This document shows positions 37,187 through 48,166 of a stretch of DNA of 64,000 nucleotides, in pieces. The notes beneath the pieces were generated by a model that searched no databases, had not been told where the DNA came from, and saw nothing but the letters and a program-made list of their open reading frames with translations. Numbering within the stretch: position 1 is the stretch's first letter; each line of letters begins with the position of its first letter. Both the position numbers and the translations under genes were made by a program. Source of the DNA: Scortum barcoo (Eukaryota > Chordata > Actinopteri > Centrarchiformes > Terapontidae); the NCBI GenBank assembly GCA_023238725.1, contig CM041540.1, forward strand, positions 4,408,708 to 4,472,707, read 5' to 3'.

Positions 37187-37240
37187 CTAAGCTGCCCAGG
37201 AGGCAGAAATAAAGTCATTAGTCCCATTAAACTTCAATAA
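37187..37240. repeat. internal repeat pair B, copy 1
   Basis: GCCCAGGAGGCAGAAATAAA followed by GTCATTAGTCCCATTAAAC aligns with TGCTCCGAAGGCAGAAATAA plus TCTAATTAGTCAAATTAAAC at 46485-46535. This suggests two copies of one old element. I do not recognise the family. Confidence 0.5.
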
Positions 37241-38549
37241 TTAGTTATTTCTAAATCACAATATATGTTTTAGATTGATTTCCTCCCTCTGAGGCACTCA
37301 CTGATTTATTCAGTTTCTTACTTAAAACATGTTGAAGATAGATAATCTCATCACATGAAGTGTTTTGTTATCTTCGGTGTTTGACAGCTGTGGTTTTTAA
37401 GTAGTATTCAAACACATCATCTGTTTATAAAAGTAGAATCAATTTGCTTTTAGGATAGTTTATACTTATAGCTTATAGTTAGTAGTTTGTTTGCTCAAAG
37501 AATAATTGATGGATCTAACTGTCGAGTGACATGGAAAATGACACTTTTTGCATTGAGAAAATGTGGGGGAAAAAAAACTAAAGCAAAAAATGGGTCTTGA
37601 TAAAATGTTGATTTTCGGTAGAGAAAGTTGTCTATCACTATATCACGAGCCTCAGTTCATCCACACGTGAGACCTGATAGTCTCTACATGAACACAAATA
37701 GTCCGTTAGTACCTGCTTAGGTTACTTTAAAGGTTAAAACATATGAAAATCTGTGTGTTTTGTTGGGCGGCTCACACAAAAGTGATATGGCTGAAAACTG
37801 GGGGCTAATGGAAATATTTTGACAAGGACAAGATTACCGAGAAACTGATGGTTTCAAACTTTAAATTAAAGAGACCGTCTTGCTGTTGTTCTCAGACTTC
37901 TTCTGGACTGAACTCTAAATGTCCAGGTTTAATTTAACAAGCGAGATTAGGTTTCTTTTTTTTTTTTGTACACGGAGAAGCTCTTTTTCAAACTTCAGTC
38001 TATCTGTAAGAAATTCTAAAGCCTTAAATCTTAACACAAAAGACTCATTTCATACGATTTTTTTAAAGTAATATCGGAGCCGAGAGCGTGTGAACAATGT
38101 GTGTCAAACCCCTGTCGCACCGCCGTTAATGCCTCCCGAGCACACCCTGCAAAATTACCACCACCGCCGCCGCTCTCGTGCGGGTGATTGCCATGAAAGT
38201 GTCAGCTGTCCGAGAATCTTTTGTTTAAATGGCAAGTGGAAAATGCCAACATCTGTTACTTCCACTAAATTGGCCGAAGCTGAGCGGCGCTGCTAGTCAG
38301 GACCGATCGTTAGGAGTCTGCCACTCCTTGATGGAGCCGGGCGCTGGCTTAGGCGCTGATCCAGTGTGCCAATTTGTGCCGGCGCACACACGTTTTCCCA
38401 CTTTTATCTCACCTGTCAGTTGGTATAATCACTATTTGGGACTTGGGTTGAAAAGCTGCAACAGCCCGGTCCACTGCAAGATGCAGCAACGTTTTATTTC
38501 TCCAGGAAGTTTAACCTGAACTCTCTACTGTTTGCTCTCTCCCCCCCAG

Positions 38550-38722
38550 TGCCATCCTGGGCCATTGTCTCCATTGCCTTCGTGGCCATCATCCTGGTGT
38601 TAGCGTGCTGCTTCTGCATCTGCAAAAAATGGATATTCAAGAAGAAAAACAAAAAGAAGGGCAAAGACAAGGGCAAAAACGCCATAAACATGAAGGACGT
38701 CAAGGATGGAGCCAAAACGGAG
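38550..38722 (+). CDS. syt1: synaptotagmin-1 coding exon 2: transmembrane segment and basic linker (residues 59-116)
   Basis: The exon anchors the protein in the vesicle membrane. It follows a C-rich acceptor (CCCCCCCAG, ending 38549). Read in the spliced frame it starts at Leu59 and runs PSWAIVSIAFVAIILVLACC, a single hydrophobic helix of about 22 residues. A cysteine cluster follows at 78, 79, 81 and 83 (palmitoylation sites in the family), then a lysine-rich stretch 'FKKKNKKKGKDKGK' and 'NAINMKDVKD'. The donor is GTAAAG at 38723, phase 0. Two points are odd. The residue after 'CICKK' is Trp86, where mammalian SYT1 has a fifth cysteine. The exon end 'VKDGAKTE' is three residues shorter than the mammalian segment. 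Unspliced, the genomic triplet at 38549 reads GTG, but that is only half of the acceptor AG plus TG. Confidence 0.97.
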
Positions 38723-41700
38723 GTAAAGACTTTAAACTATTGTTGTTTAAAAATTCAGAAATGTACCCCTCCCTACACGCTAATTTAATATTGCGCTTAG
38801 TGCCTAAAGATTTTGTTTTTACTAGATTGTCTGTGCATGATGTTATGCTACAAGTTTGGAAATTATTTCTCCAGCAACCTAAATATTCAATGATTTTTTT
38901 TTTTTCTTTTGCCATTACAAAATGCATTTTATTTTTATAATTTTACTGCTTCTTAATGCTGTATGGTGACAAATTTGATTGATCACATTTGCAGTAATTC
39001 CATTTGCACAGAAAGGTTTCACCAACAAGTAATTTCACTGCAAATATGGCTGTCAAAAATGTCGCTTTTTCTTTTAATGCAATGGCTGCTACTGCACTGT
39101 ATGTACTTTGTGTGGATTTATTGAGATACATACAGTATTACTTACTATGATATTTCACCGCTTAATTAAAAAACAGAATTCAGTCTAATTACAGGAGAGT
39201 TAATGGAAGTCATTTAGATGGCTTCAGATTGAAGAGAGAGTATTTTCAGGCTCTCTTCTTTCTCCTACTTTTCGTTCCTGTGAGTGTTTTCTTTTTGTCA
39301 TATGAGGACCTGCTCACTCGCTGAAGAGAGTGAGTAACGTTTGCCGTGTAATGAAGTGGTATCCACCCAGAGAAATGACATCACCAAACGCTAAAGAAAA
39401 CGGGAGGGGATTTAATTTGACTCTACCTTTCAGGCGGCAGAGAATGGGACACTTTAAATGGAGTTAGCGCGCTAATTGCGCCGGCGGAGCATCATTACGC
39501 TGCCGTCCTCGGCGCAAACGTGTACGAAGCGTGTTTAATTTACTGCAACATCTCTGCTATCAGACGTGGAAACCGGATCCTAGACAGAAACCACAGACAG
39601 TGTTTTTCTACTTCACTTGACTTAATTTGTGCTTTCATGCACGATAAGTGAGATTTCAATGACTCATTTATATCCTTTACGAACAGCAACAGAAAAACAG
39701 GCGGAGCTTTAACAAACAGCAGAGTAAGTAAGATAGCTGAGGTGGATCACATCAATTTTCCATTAATTTCCAATATCCCGACTGCCTTTGAAACTTCCAA
39801 TTTTTCCATTTTTCAAATAGCCATTAATCAAAATGAGAGACCTCAGTGACTGGTCGCCCTAATAACGTATCTGAGATCGGCGAATCTGCCATTTCCGAGG
39901 CAAGCGGTCATTTCTCCTGGTGTGCCCAGACTCTGGTGTGTTAACTCCTGTGTGTGGTTGTTTTAATTTGTGTTTCTTCCTTCTATGTCCTCCTTATCTG
40001 TGTTGTGTCTGATGACTGTTCGGGATGGTCACTGGCGGTAGGTTCCTAATTGCTGTTGGATCTTCTTTAAGCCTGCTGCTCTGATGTTTTTTTTTTCGTA
40101 GCCTCTTGACAACAACTTACTCCCGTAGAACCAAATATATGTAACTATGCACACAGTACATGTATATCTGCTGTATATATGTGCGTACAACCTGCATATG
40201 CACATATATATGTATGTATGAAAAAAAAAAAACACACTGGGTGCGCATTGACAAGGTTGAACCATGCTGATTTTTGTGCCAGGCTAAAGTCTCCTGCCTT
40301 TTGAATCGTTAATTTACATTTCAAACGAGTGGCGGGGCGCAAACGTGGAATGATTGAGAGGCCCTACAAGTAAACTGCTATTTTGAAACCCGGCGATGAA
40401 AAGAAAAGCTTTTCGACGTACAGTAGCATTTTTCATTCACGGCTGTCAAACCTGGGTGAAATAGATCGCACCTTTTCCCTTTTTTTGCATTAAAAGTTGG
40501 ATTTAACCTTTTTTTAAAATCTTACAAAAATACGTCTTTAAATTAGGGGATTTTTATTTCCTCAATCATTTCACCTGCTCCAGTTTATCTTTTATGTGTC
40601 GCTCAATTTGTATTTGCTCCCAAAAGGCAGAGACCAAGTGGCTCAGCGGAAATTTTCTTTTTTTTTCTCTCTCTCTTAAAACCAGCCTTGTTCAGCCTTT
40701 CGCTTTCACATGAGCAACTTGACAAACTAATAGGAGCGGGGCCCTCGATGTACATTACAACCCCCCCTTATTTACCACCCACCGCTGGCATGATGCTTCT
40801 AGCTACCATCGGCGTACAGGGGATAACATTTAAAAAAAAAAAAAAAAAAGCTTTAAGGGCAATGTGACAGTATGTCTGAGGGCGTGAACCAAGACTTGAG
40901 AATGGGGGAAAATCACGCGAGAGCACCGGTTTGTACGACTGAGAATGCTCTGCATGCTCTAACGAAAAAAAAGACACCTTGGAAGGCAACTCTTGACGCT
41001 GAATGAATGACCTTGAGAAACTAGCCTTTGCCTCTTCAATCGCATGTTGGGTCTTATAACAAACTCCACCACCTCCCCCACACCAATGCCACCACCACCC
41101 GCTACCTTTACCCCTCCCTCCCTCTCTCCCTTTCCACTCTTTGTGCCAGGCTAGCAAAAAGGGCCACTTTCACTTCTCACTCTCTGCCACCTCTGACACT
41201 TCCCGGTTGATATGTGTTTTTGCCAGAGACTTGATCATCTGCCTGAAATAACATCAAGGGAATTGTCTTACTGTGATCTTTTCTGGAAGCATCTCTCTCC
41301 CTCTCTCTCTCTTTGTCTCTCCTTCTTTCCCTCTATGTCTCTCTCTCTTCTCCTCTTCCTCCTCTAATGCCTGCCCATTGGTCTCATCTCTGGCGCCATC
41401 ATTTGATCTTTCCTCCCTTTAGACAGAAACCACCCAGAGATTGATAGAAAAGCATCATCAGGGGACCAGGTCCGGGGCTTTAGTGCATCACAGAGCATGT
41501 CCTGGTGTTAACTGCTATGGTGTTTTAGTGCTTGCTTCCCCACCCCTCCTCAACCCCCCCTACCTTTTTACACCATAAAACAAGTGGCAGCTTTTACAGG
41601 AGTAGGTCCGCTGGCAGGACCTGGGCGGGGGAACGGCTGGCTGGGTGCTAGCACCAACAACAAACGGGCGGCACTGACTCTTGGTGGGTGTCTCCTTCAG
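38723..41700 (+). other. syt1: syt1 intron 2 (3.0 kb)
   Basis: The donor is GTAAAG, the acceptor TCTCCTTCAG. It includes a CpG-dense patch at 39445-39540, a segment of alternating purine-pyrimidine TATG/CATA words at 40130-40225, an A17-type run near 40832-40849, and pyrimidine-rich CT repeats at 41280-41365. No additional exon is recognised. Confidence 0.9.
39445..39540. promoter_or_regulatory. compact CpG cluster with TTAGCGCGCTAA palindrome
   Basis: About 14 CpGs lie in 90 bases within an AT-rich intron. It contains the 12-base palindrome TTAGCGCGCTAA (39464-39475), followed by TTGCGCCGGCGGAGCATC and CTCGGCGCAAACGTGTACG. GCGC-rich palindromes can bind E2F/NRF1-like factors, but no function is shown. 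The cluster is short and sharply bounded. Confidence 0.35.
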
Positions 41701-41826
41701 GCCTTGAAGGATGAGGAGGATGCGGAGACAGGGCTGACTGAAACCGAGAAAGAGGCTGAGCCCAAGGAGGACCAGAAACTGGGCAAATTACAATACTCCC
41801 TGGATTACAATTTCACCGAGAATACG
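41701..41826 (+). CDS. syt1: synaptotagmin-1 coding exon 3: acidic linker and start of C2A (residues 117-158)
   Basis: The exon carries the acidic half of the juxtamembrane linker and the first beta strand of C2A. It starts after TCTCCTTCAG (ending 41700) in phase 0 with 'ALKDEEDAETGLTETEKE', then 'PKEDQKLGKLQYSLDYNF'. The basic-then-acidic order of the linker matches the family. Thr126 and Thr129 in 'ETGLTETE' correspond to the casein kinase 2 sites described in mammalian SYT1 (Thr125 and Thr128). 'LGKLQYSLDY' is a hallmark of the SYT1/2 C2A start. The exon ends 'NFTENT' where mammals have 'DFQNNQ', so this tip is diverged. The donor is GTAAGG at 41827, phase 0, with a short TG run about 25 bases inside the intron. 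Confidence 0.96.
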
Positions 41827-44708
41827 GTAAGGATCTGTTCTCCGAATCTCTGTGTGTGTGTCGTTGTTGCGAAAGGTCCTCCCTCGTAAGTATGGTCAAC
41901 GCCCGCAGCCTCCGAGGTGGTCCGACTTATCATCTCTCCAGAGATTAAACAGGACCCGCCCAGGTTTTGCACAACATTTTCCTCGTGTTGCACGAACGCA
42001 GTTTGGTGCGATCTCACTGGGATATCATGGTGGTTGAGTTTGTGCATCCGCCACCGAGCTTCGTAAAAGATGCGGCGCACTGTTGGGATTTAGTTCGCCT
42101 GTGCATTTGTTTCTTTCTTTCTACTTGATTGAAAACAGCCCCTGCAGATACCCATCTGCTTTATTTGTTTCCCAGCCACTGAGTTTTAAAAAGCAGAATG
42201 AGGAAGCGCATCAACTTCCTGGCGCCAGATGTTGTGTGACAGATAATAGATGCGGTGCGTGAACACGACGCTGTCCCTCACTGGGCTAGCTAACTCCCCG
42301 TTATAAACAGAACTGACAGCCCGAGATTAGACAGTAACACTCGCTGCTCCTGTACACACCGAGTCACACACTGGCATAGGTGCATCTCGCTGCCGACACA
42401 AAAAACACTTTAACCGGTGCAGAAAATGTTCTCGTGCAGTTTGTGTCGCCTTCACTGGTCAGTAATCAATCACTTTTATCACTTAACCTGTGCTAAAACT
42501 CATCAAGACGCAGATTATAGTGGAGTCAATAATGACGCTGATAAAATTCAACACCATTAGTGTGCAGTCAACCACGCTCTTATTTCTTTTTGAGAGAAAA
42601 TGACAAAGTATTGAGTCAATTCATAAAAAAGTGGAATTATGCGGATAACATTACATTTCACATCTGTCATGTAGTGGGAGGCAGTGACAGGTCTCTCCAT
42701 GAGGTTCTTGATTACAGTGGTAATAAGCCTCTCAGCGGAGCTAAAGCGTAATGAATGGATGACAGTTTTCACGCTCTGTGACAGTGACCTCGGGGGAAGC
42801 CGGACTCGGCTGGCTGCCACTCCGGCTGCCTCTGAAGTTGAAGAAACTCACAACAGGCGGACTTTAAAAACCATCTGACCCACTTTCAGCTCAGTGATGG
42901 ATACAGCCTGGAGGCACGGTGGCCTTCGGGAAATGTTTTAATCCTCAACCTTTGAGGGCCGTGCAATCGATGTGAGCACCGTAGAAGTGCATGAGGAGAA
43001 ATAACACAGGTGATTGGTTTAATTCCTCGGATGTAGGTTCCTTTATAACATAAAAGGCTGTATGTGAAATTTCCATCATCGCTGAATAGGTGGCAGCTCT
43101 TAAAAGGAAGGTGTTATGGAGAACAATCATTGTCTAGTCTTGGAATAATTTGCAGTTAGATGTGTTATTGTATCACTATTAAAGCATGGACGCTGTACGT
43201 TTCAGTGTTTCCTTTACCTCTTGATTAGATGAAATTTCATTGTTCAAACAAGCCAATCTGAGCCGCCTGGAAGGAACCAGATCAGAAATGTATAGAAATC
43301 ACATTCACATCAAAGTACAGTACTTAAACGTGTTTTCCGACATATACACTTGGGAACCAGAGCGAGAAGCTAACCATCAAAAAGGGACAGCAGCACTCAC
43401 TGCCCTCCTTGAAGGGATTTGTGCTGTTTTACTCATTTTTAAAGAAGAAAAGTGGCAAAAGCAGCTGTATGAGGAATGAAGATGATCAAAAGAAAACCAA
43501 TTGCTGCGTGAATTAAACACGACTGAAATTTGCAAACGTTGTTGAACGCCGCGGCACCTTTTTTTGATTTGGAGGGACAGCCTTACAGGCACCGTTTCAG
43601 CACAGACAACCGACAATTCAGTGATCCCTCTGAAGCGCACTGATCCTATAACAGCCTATAACATGCAGCACCAGTGCAGGAAGCAGTTCGTCCTTTAATG
43701 TTGCAGAGATAGTTGGGCATGTCTTCATAGCAAACCAGTAGACTAGAAATTCTGCACAGCTTTGCACAATCATTCAATTTCAACCTTGTGTCTGGCAATA
43801 GGCTTAGAAAAACTAATAATATTCAGAATCTAACTTCCAATTTAGGGCCTGAAATAGATTTTGCATCCATCTAGATCTTTAAATAGTCCGCCAGTCAGTG
43901 TCGTGCATCACAAAAAAGCTCTTGCCATATTTGTGAATGTTTAAGTAGAGATGCTTGTGCAACCCTGGAAACTGTGAGACTTCTGGCATACATTTGTTAT
44001 ATCAATTCATCTCCAAAATAAAAAGAATATGCCTTTTTTTTAGATCCTGCCATAAGCAGCACTATAATCATGATATATTATATGGATTGCAAGAGAGATT
44101 TTCACGTGATGGTCTTAAGGATCTGACGGTAAATGATTCACCCTGCCTAGAAACACTGGTTTGTGTTTGCAGAGAGACGCAGGCAAGAAGAAGCAGGCTG
44201 AGCGAGGGGGAAAGACGTGCAGATTAATGTCAAGTCCTCGTGGCGATGAGTCTCAGCTTTGTTTCTGTCTGTTAACCACCACAAATGGCTGCTGCCCTCC
44301 CCCCCCCAGCGCTGATGATTCTGGGCTTATACACTAATGAGACGAAAGGTTTTGTAAAAGATCCAAATCACTCATGGAGTGACGGCGCCGCTACATCAGG
44401 CAAACACACAGCAAATGAACCACAAAGAGCCCTCTCAGCGCAGCAGGAAGGGAATTATAATGTCATTCCTACTTTCAACATCATTACCATTTTCATTGCT
44501 CTTTTTGCAGGTCAAGAGCAGGCCCATTGTATTGTGTCCAGTCACAATATGAGAAATTTAAACTCATTATTAAGGAGGGATAAATTTTAAAACTTATTTA
44601 TTATTCATGTCACAGTTTCCCTGAAGGTGGTGCCTTTTTTTGAAATAACACACAAATCCACCTCAGTAAATATCAGCTGGAGAAAAGGACCATTGGTCGA
44701 CTTTGGAG

Positions 44709-44728
44709 GTGTGTGTGTGTGTGTGTGT
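44709..44728. repeat. (TG)n microsatellite
   Basis: A run of about ten TG units, followed by TTTTTG. Confidence 0.95.
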
Positions 44729-45280
44729 TTTTGAAGTGGTCACAGCAGAGCCATGATGCGCTGGGACAAAGCTCTCCAAGATAAGCTGCCAAGGGCTGAA
44801 TCACCATCCTGCACCCATTCTGGTCAGCATGCTGCTCACTGGGCTGGAGAGTAACACAAACAGAGTGGGGTTAATACCAGCGGCCCTCTGCTGCGACAGG
44901 GCCCGAGTCCTTAGTTAAACAGAAACACCCACACAGATGTGCAAACACACCGCCGCCGCAGCTGTTGTTTTTTTTACTCTCAAAAGTGTGATGGTCAATG
45001 GTCACCTGTTTAAAGTAATATTTGTTATCAGTGCTGAAATAGTAGATTATTTGACTAATATTAAAAAAGCAAAAATGTCAAGGACTCTTCATTAGTAGCT
45101 TCGTGAATGAGATGTTTTTCTGTTTTTTGCCACTTTATTTCTTTGGCAGTTTTGGCAAAATGAATGAGTTGACTTGGAAAACATTATAAAAAGGGTCCCC
45201 CTACGATATGATAAACGAAGTGTAAATGAAGAGTCAGTTATTTTCTGTTTTGATTCATCATTATTTATGATTCAAACTGC

Positions 45281-45420
45281 ACACCTTTGGATTTTAGACT
45301 GTAGATAAACAATACAAGTAGCTGAGGATGTAACCTAAGTGATGATTGATGGGTGTTTGTGACATTTTACAGTATAAATGATTCATTTAAAACATAATTA
45401 ATGATGTAATCGATGTCAAC
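45281..45420 (+). repeat. dispersed repeat, family A copy (diverged)
   Basis: CACCTTTGGATTTTAGACTG, then GAGGATGTAACC, AGTGATGATTGATGGG, GTGACATTTTACAGTATAAATGATTC and TAATTAATGATGTAATCGATG follow the order of the family-A copies at 26290 and 27541. This copy is the most diverged of the four. Confidence 0.45.
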
Positions 45421-46484
45421 AATGAGCAGCTCATGCAGGAAATAAAACTGCTTAAATTAAATGGTAGCAGTTGGAAAATTATGTAACGCCAAATTACTCG
45501 ATCATTGCTACCGAAAGGGGTTTTCCAAAGAGTCGCCTCAGTCACTTTAACCAATTAGGACAAAGAAGTGCATTTAGGAAAAGGCCAGCAGACTCACAGT
45601 TGGGGACTAAGTGAAATTTGAGAAAAAAGATGCCCTTTATACATGATTTTACTTTCAGGAGTGCTCGCTCTCTCTCTTTGCTTGGTTTGACTTTGAAAGT
45701 GTTCGTGCTCACTTACGTCGTGAAGAAACGATACAATGAGCTGAAACTGCACATCAACATTTCCAGCCACTTCCTGCTTTGACCTCTCTTCGAAATCACC
45801 GGTTCCTCTCCCGGTAAAGACGGTGTGACGTGCAGTGTGTGCCAAAGACTGTGCTGATGGGGATGGGTGGAAGTCAGAAGGGCAGCAAGTGAGGATGAAT
45901 TGCTGCACTCCGTCTAAAGTGTCACTTCACAGCACTACAGTGCAAAACACAGTTTACATTTTGGTTCAGGTAAATAACTGTACGCCTTTTATTTACCTTT
46001 TCGGCGATGTAACGGTGTCGCAGTGAGTGATCCTGATAAGCAGATGTGCAATTATAGAATTTATTTCAAAGCTGTCCGCTGAATTTATGACAGATCTTCA
46101 TGTCACTTTTTTCCGTTTTTTTTTTTTTTTTTCAAGATAACGTCGAGAAAATGTTGTGCATAACCTGGGGAGCACTTAATTAATCGAGGATACTCCATAC
46201 TTTCCATGATGTTCTCGTCATGTGTGATGTTTGTTTGTGTGTGGGTAACAGTGTGTGCATCTGTGGTGCAGAGTGGTGGTGCTGTTGCTGTTGTGCAATC
46301 AATAACTCCATCATTTCATTAAAGACCTTTCCGTCACTGGAATCCCACCAAAATCCGATGCAGATCCATAAACATACTGTAGATAAATTACAGACTAAAC
46401 TGGCATAAATCATAACACAGACTCATATATGACATGCAAATGCTAATAAAGTCACATCAGGTACATTTTGCTCATTGGAGTTAC

Positions 46485-46535
46485 ATAAACTGCTCCGAAG
46501 GCAGAAATAATCTAATTAGTCAAATTAAACGTTAA
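46485..46535. repeat. internal repeat pair B, copy 2
   Basis: Aligned with 37187-37240 over the shared words GAGGCAGAAATAA/AAGGCAGAAATAA, ATTAGTC and ATTAAAC. The two copies are in the same orientation. Confidence 0.5.
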
Positions 46536-47783
46536 CGTGCAGAAGAGTTTTTTAAAGCTGAAGCGTCACGTGGAGAGCAAAGATGGGACTTCAATAAAAA
46601 TAGAAACATTCAGTAAAAAAATACTTTGGAAGCTCTGTAGTAGCAGTCAGTAAATAAAGCTACATACCATTGCTAAAAGACTGTTAAGTCTAAGAAGTTA
46701 AATATCTAACCTGGTTGCTTAGTAAGACTAGACAGCCTAGATCCAGTTTTGACTGGATCCAAACTCAAGGTCACCATGCTTTTTTTTTTCTGTTGATTAG
46801 AGCTTCAACAGAAGAGTTTACACTGAAAATATATTATTATTACCATTATTTCTACTATTTCCGAGCTCAGAAACATGTTTTTTCAAAGCACACCTGGACA
46901 AAACCACAAACCTGGACAAGATGTCCTGAAGGTGCTGAGGATGAAGTCCATCTCCATGACAACTGAGCGAACATCTCAGTGCCACTCGACCAAAAAAGCT
47001 CTGATCCTTTTGGCTCTGCTCACTGAAAATTAAAATTCTAACTTTCACAGGAATTTGTGAATTTATTCAAAGTCCTAGTCCTAAGTTTTTTCTAAGTCTG
47101 TTAAGCTAAGTCTCCTCTCCATGTTGGTGGTTATTTGCTTCATGGTGATTACCAACTGTAGGTCAGTGTTTCCTGCTTTTTTATTTACCACAGTGTCACT
47201 GGTAGCAGTGAACGGTTGCAGCTGTAGAGCCCCGTGGCTGAGTGGCCTGGCCAGCCTCCAGATTGCTGCTTGATGGCTGCCTGATAGGAAGCTGATTGAC
47301 TGACTAGCTGGGCCTCCTGAGAGGCCTTTGAGTAGAGACTCTGACTGGCAGGTCAATCAGCCTCCCGGGCCCCCCATCGTGGTTATCAATTATCGGCCTT
47401 ATGTGAAGAGAAACACTCCTCTCGTTCCTTCTCTGACACATCCTGACCTTTACGATCTCTTCAGCCCCGTTGCCAGGCTCCGCCGACGTAACCCTCTAAT
47501 ACTGCCGCCACATCCTGGAAAAATGACACTAAATCAACTTTAAGCCATCATTAGGAAGGAGTGATTGGTACTGATATCAAAAGTCGAGACGTGACTGAAA
47601 AATCCAGTGTTCCTCGAGGGCTTAGAGCGATGATTAAGAAAGAAATGAGACCTTTCTTTAACCAATATATGGCCTCTCTGTAAGGATGTTGGTGGGATGA
47701 AGGTGGAAGTTATGATCTTATGGATTAGTGGACAGTCTGACATGCCCTTTCTCAGTCCTTTACCCTTCATCTTCCTCTTTTAG

Positions 47784-47951
47784 CTCATAGTGGGTATCAT
47801 CCAGGCGGCAGAGCTGCCCGCTATGGACATGGGCGGCACATCCGACCCATACGTGAAGGTGTACCTGCTGCCTGACAAGAAGAAGAAGTTTGAGACCAAG
47901 GTCCACAGGAAGACCCTCAATCCTGTCTTCAACGAGCAGTTCACCTTCAAG
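47784..47951 (+). CDS. syt1: synaptotagmin-1 coding exon 4: C2A, first half (residues 159-214)
   Basis: This is the front half of the C2A calcium- and lipid-binding domain. It opens after CTTCCTCTTTTAG (ending 47783) with 'LIVGIIQAAELPAMDMGG'. Loop-1 calcium ligands Asp173 and Asp179 are intact (rat Asp172 and Asp178), as is the membrane-inserting Met174. 'DPYVKVYLLPDKKKKFETK' holds the lysine cluster 190-193 that binds acidic lipid. 'KTLNPVFNEQFTFK' closes the exon. It is exactly 56 codons, as in mammals, with small changes such as Leu to Met at 172 and Phe to Tyr at 185. The donor is GTACAA at 47952, phase 0. A long CA microsatellite begins about 160 bases downstream. Confidence 0.98.
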
Positions 47952-48123
47952 GTACAAGTCCACTAAGCGCTCGAAAACATTTTTTTTTTTTTTGTAGCTG
48001 GAGATCTTTTGGTTCCACTGACAATCTGATTTGCATGCAGCCGTGAATGCTGGGAAGGTGTGGAGACAGCAACCAGCTGGCACATTAACAAGCTTCTGAC
48101 AGAATATCTCTCTCACACACACA

Positions 48124-48166
<43 letters not shown>

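Larger units (their letters stand above)
27428..38549 (+). other. syt1: syt1 intron 1 (11.1 kb)
   Basis: This intron separates the luminal exon from the transmembrane exon; donor GTAAGT, acceptor CCCCCCCAG. It contains two family-A repeat copies (27541-27712 forward, 29948-30180 reverse), a short TA run (29051-29067), a perfect hairpin (30328-30367), a CpG-dense patch (31240-31440), a block rich in TTATAAA/TTAATAA motifs (about 35100-35490), and a TC run (35897-35921). ORFs inside it have no recognisable domains. Confidence 0.9.
41827..47783 (+). other. syt1: syt1 intron 3 (6.0 kb)
   Basis: The donor is GTAAGG, the acceptor CTTCCTCTTTTAG. It holds a TG microsatellite (44709-44728), a family-A repeat copy (45281-45420), repeat-pair B copy 2 (46485-46535) and T-runs (46118-46133). 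The open frames at 43955-44227, 44285-44590 and 46715-47048 have no domain or splice support. Confidence 0.9.

Noticed and set aside
38549..38788. Apparent GTG-initiated ORF over the transmembrane exon
   Set aside because: The GTG is the G of the acceptor AG plus TG. After splicing the first residue is Leu59 made with the T of exon 1, and the frame past 38722 is intron.
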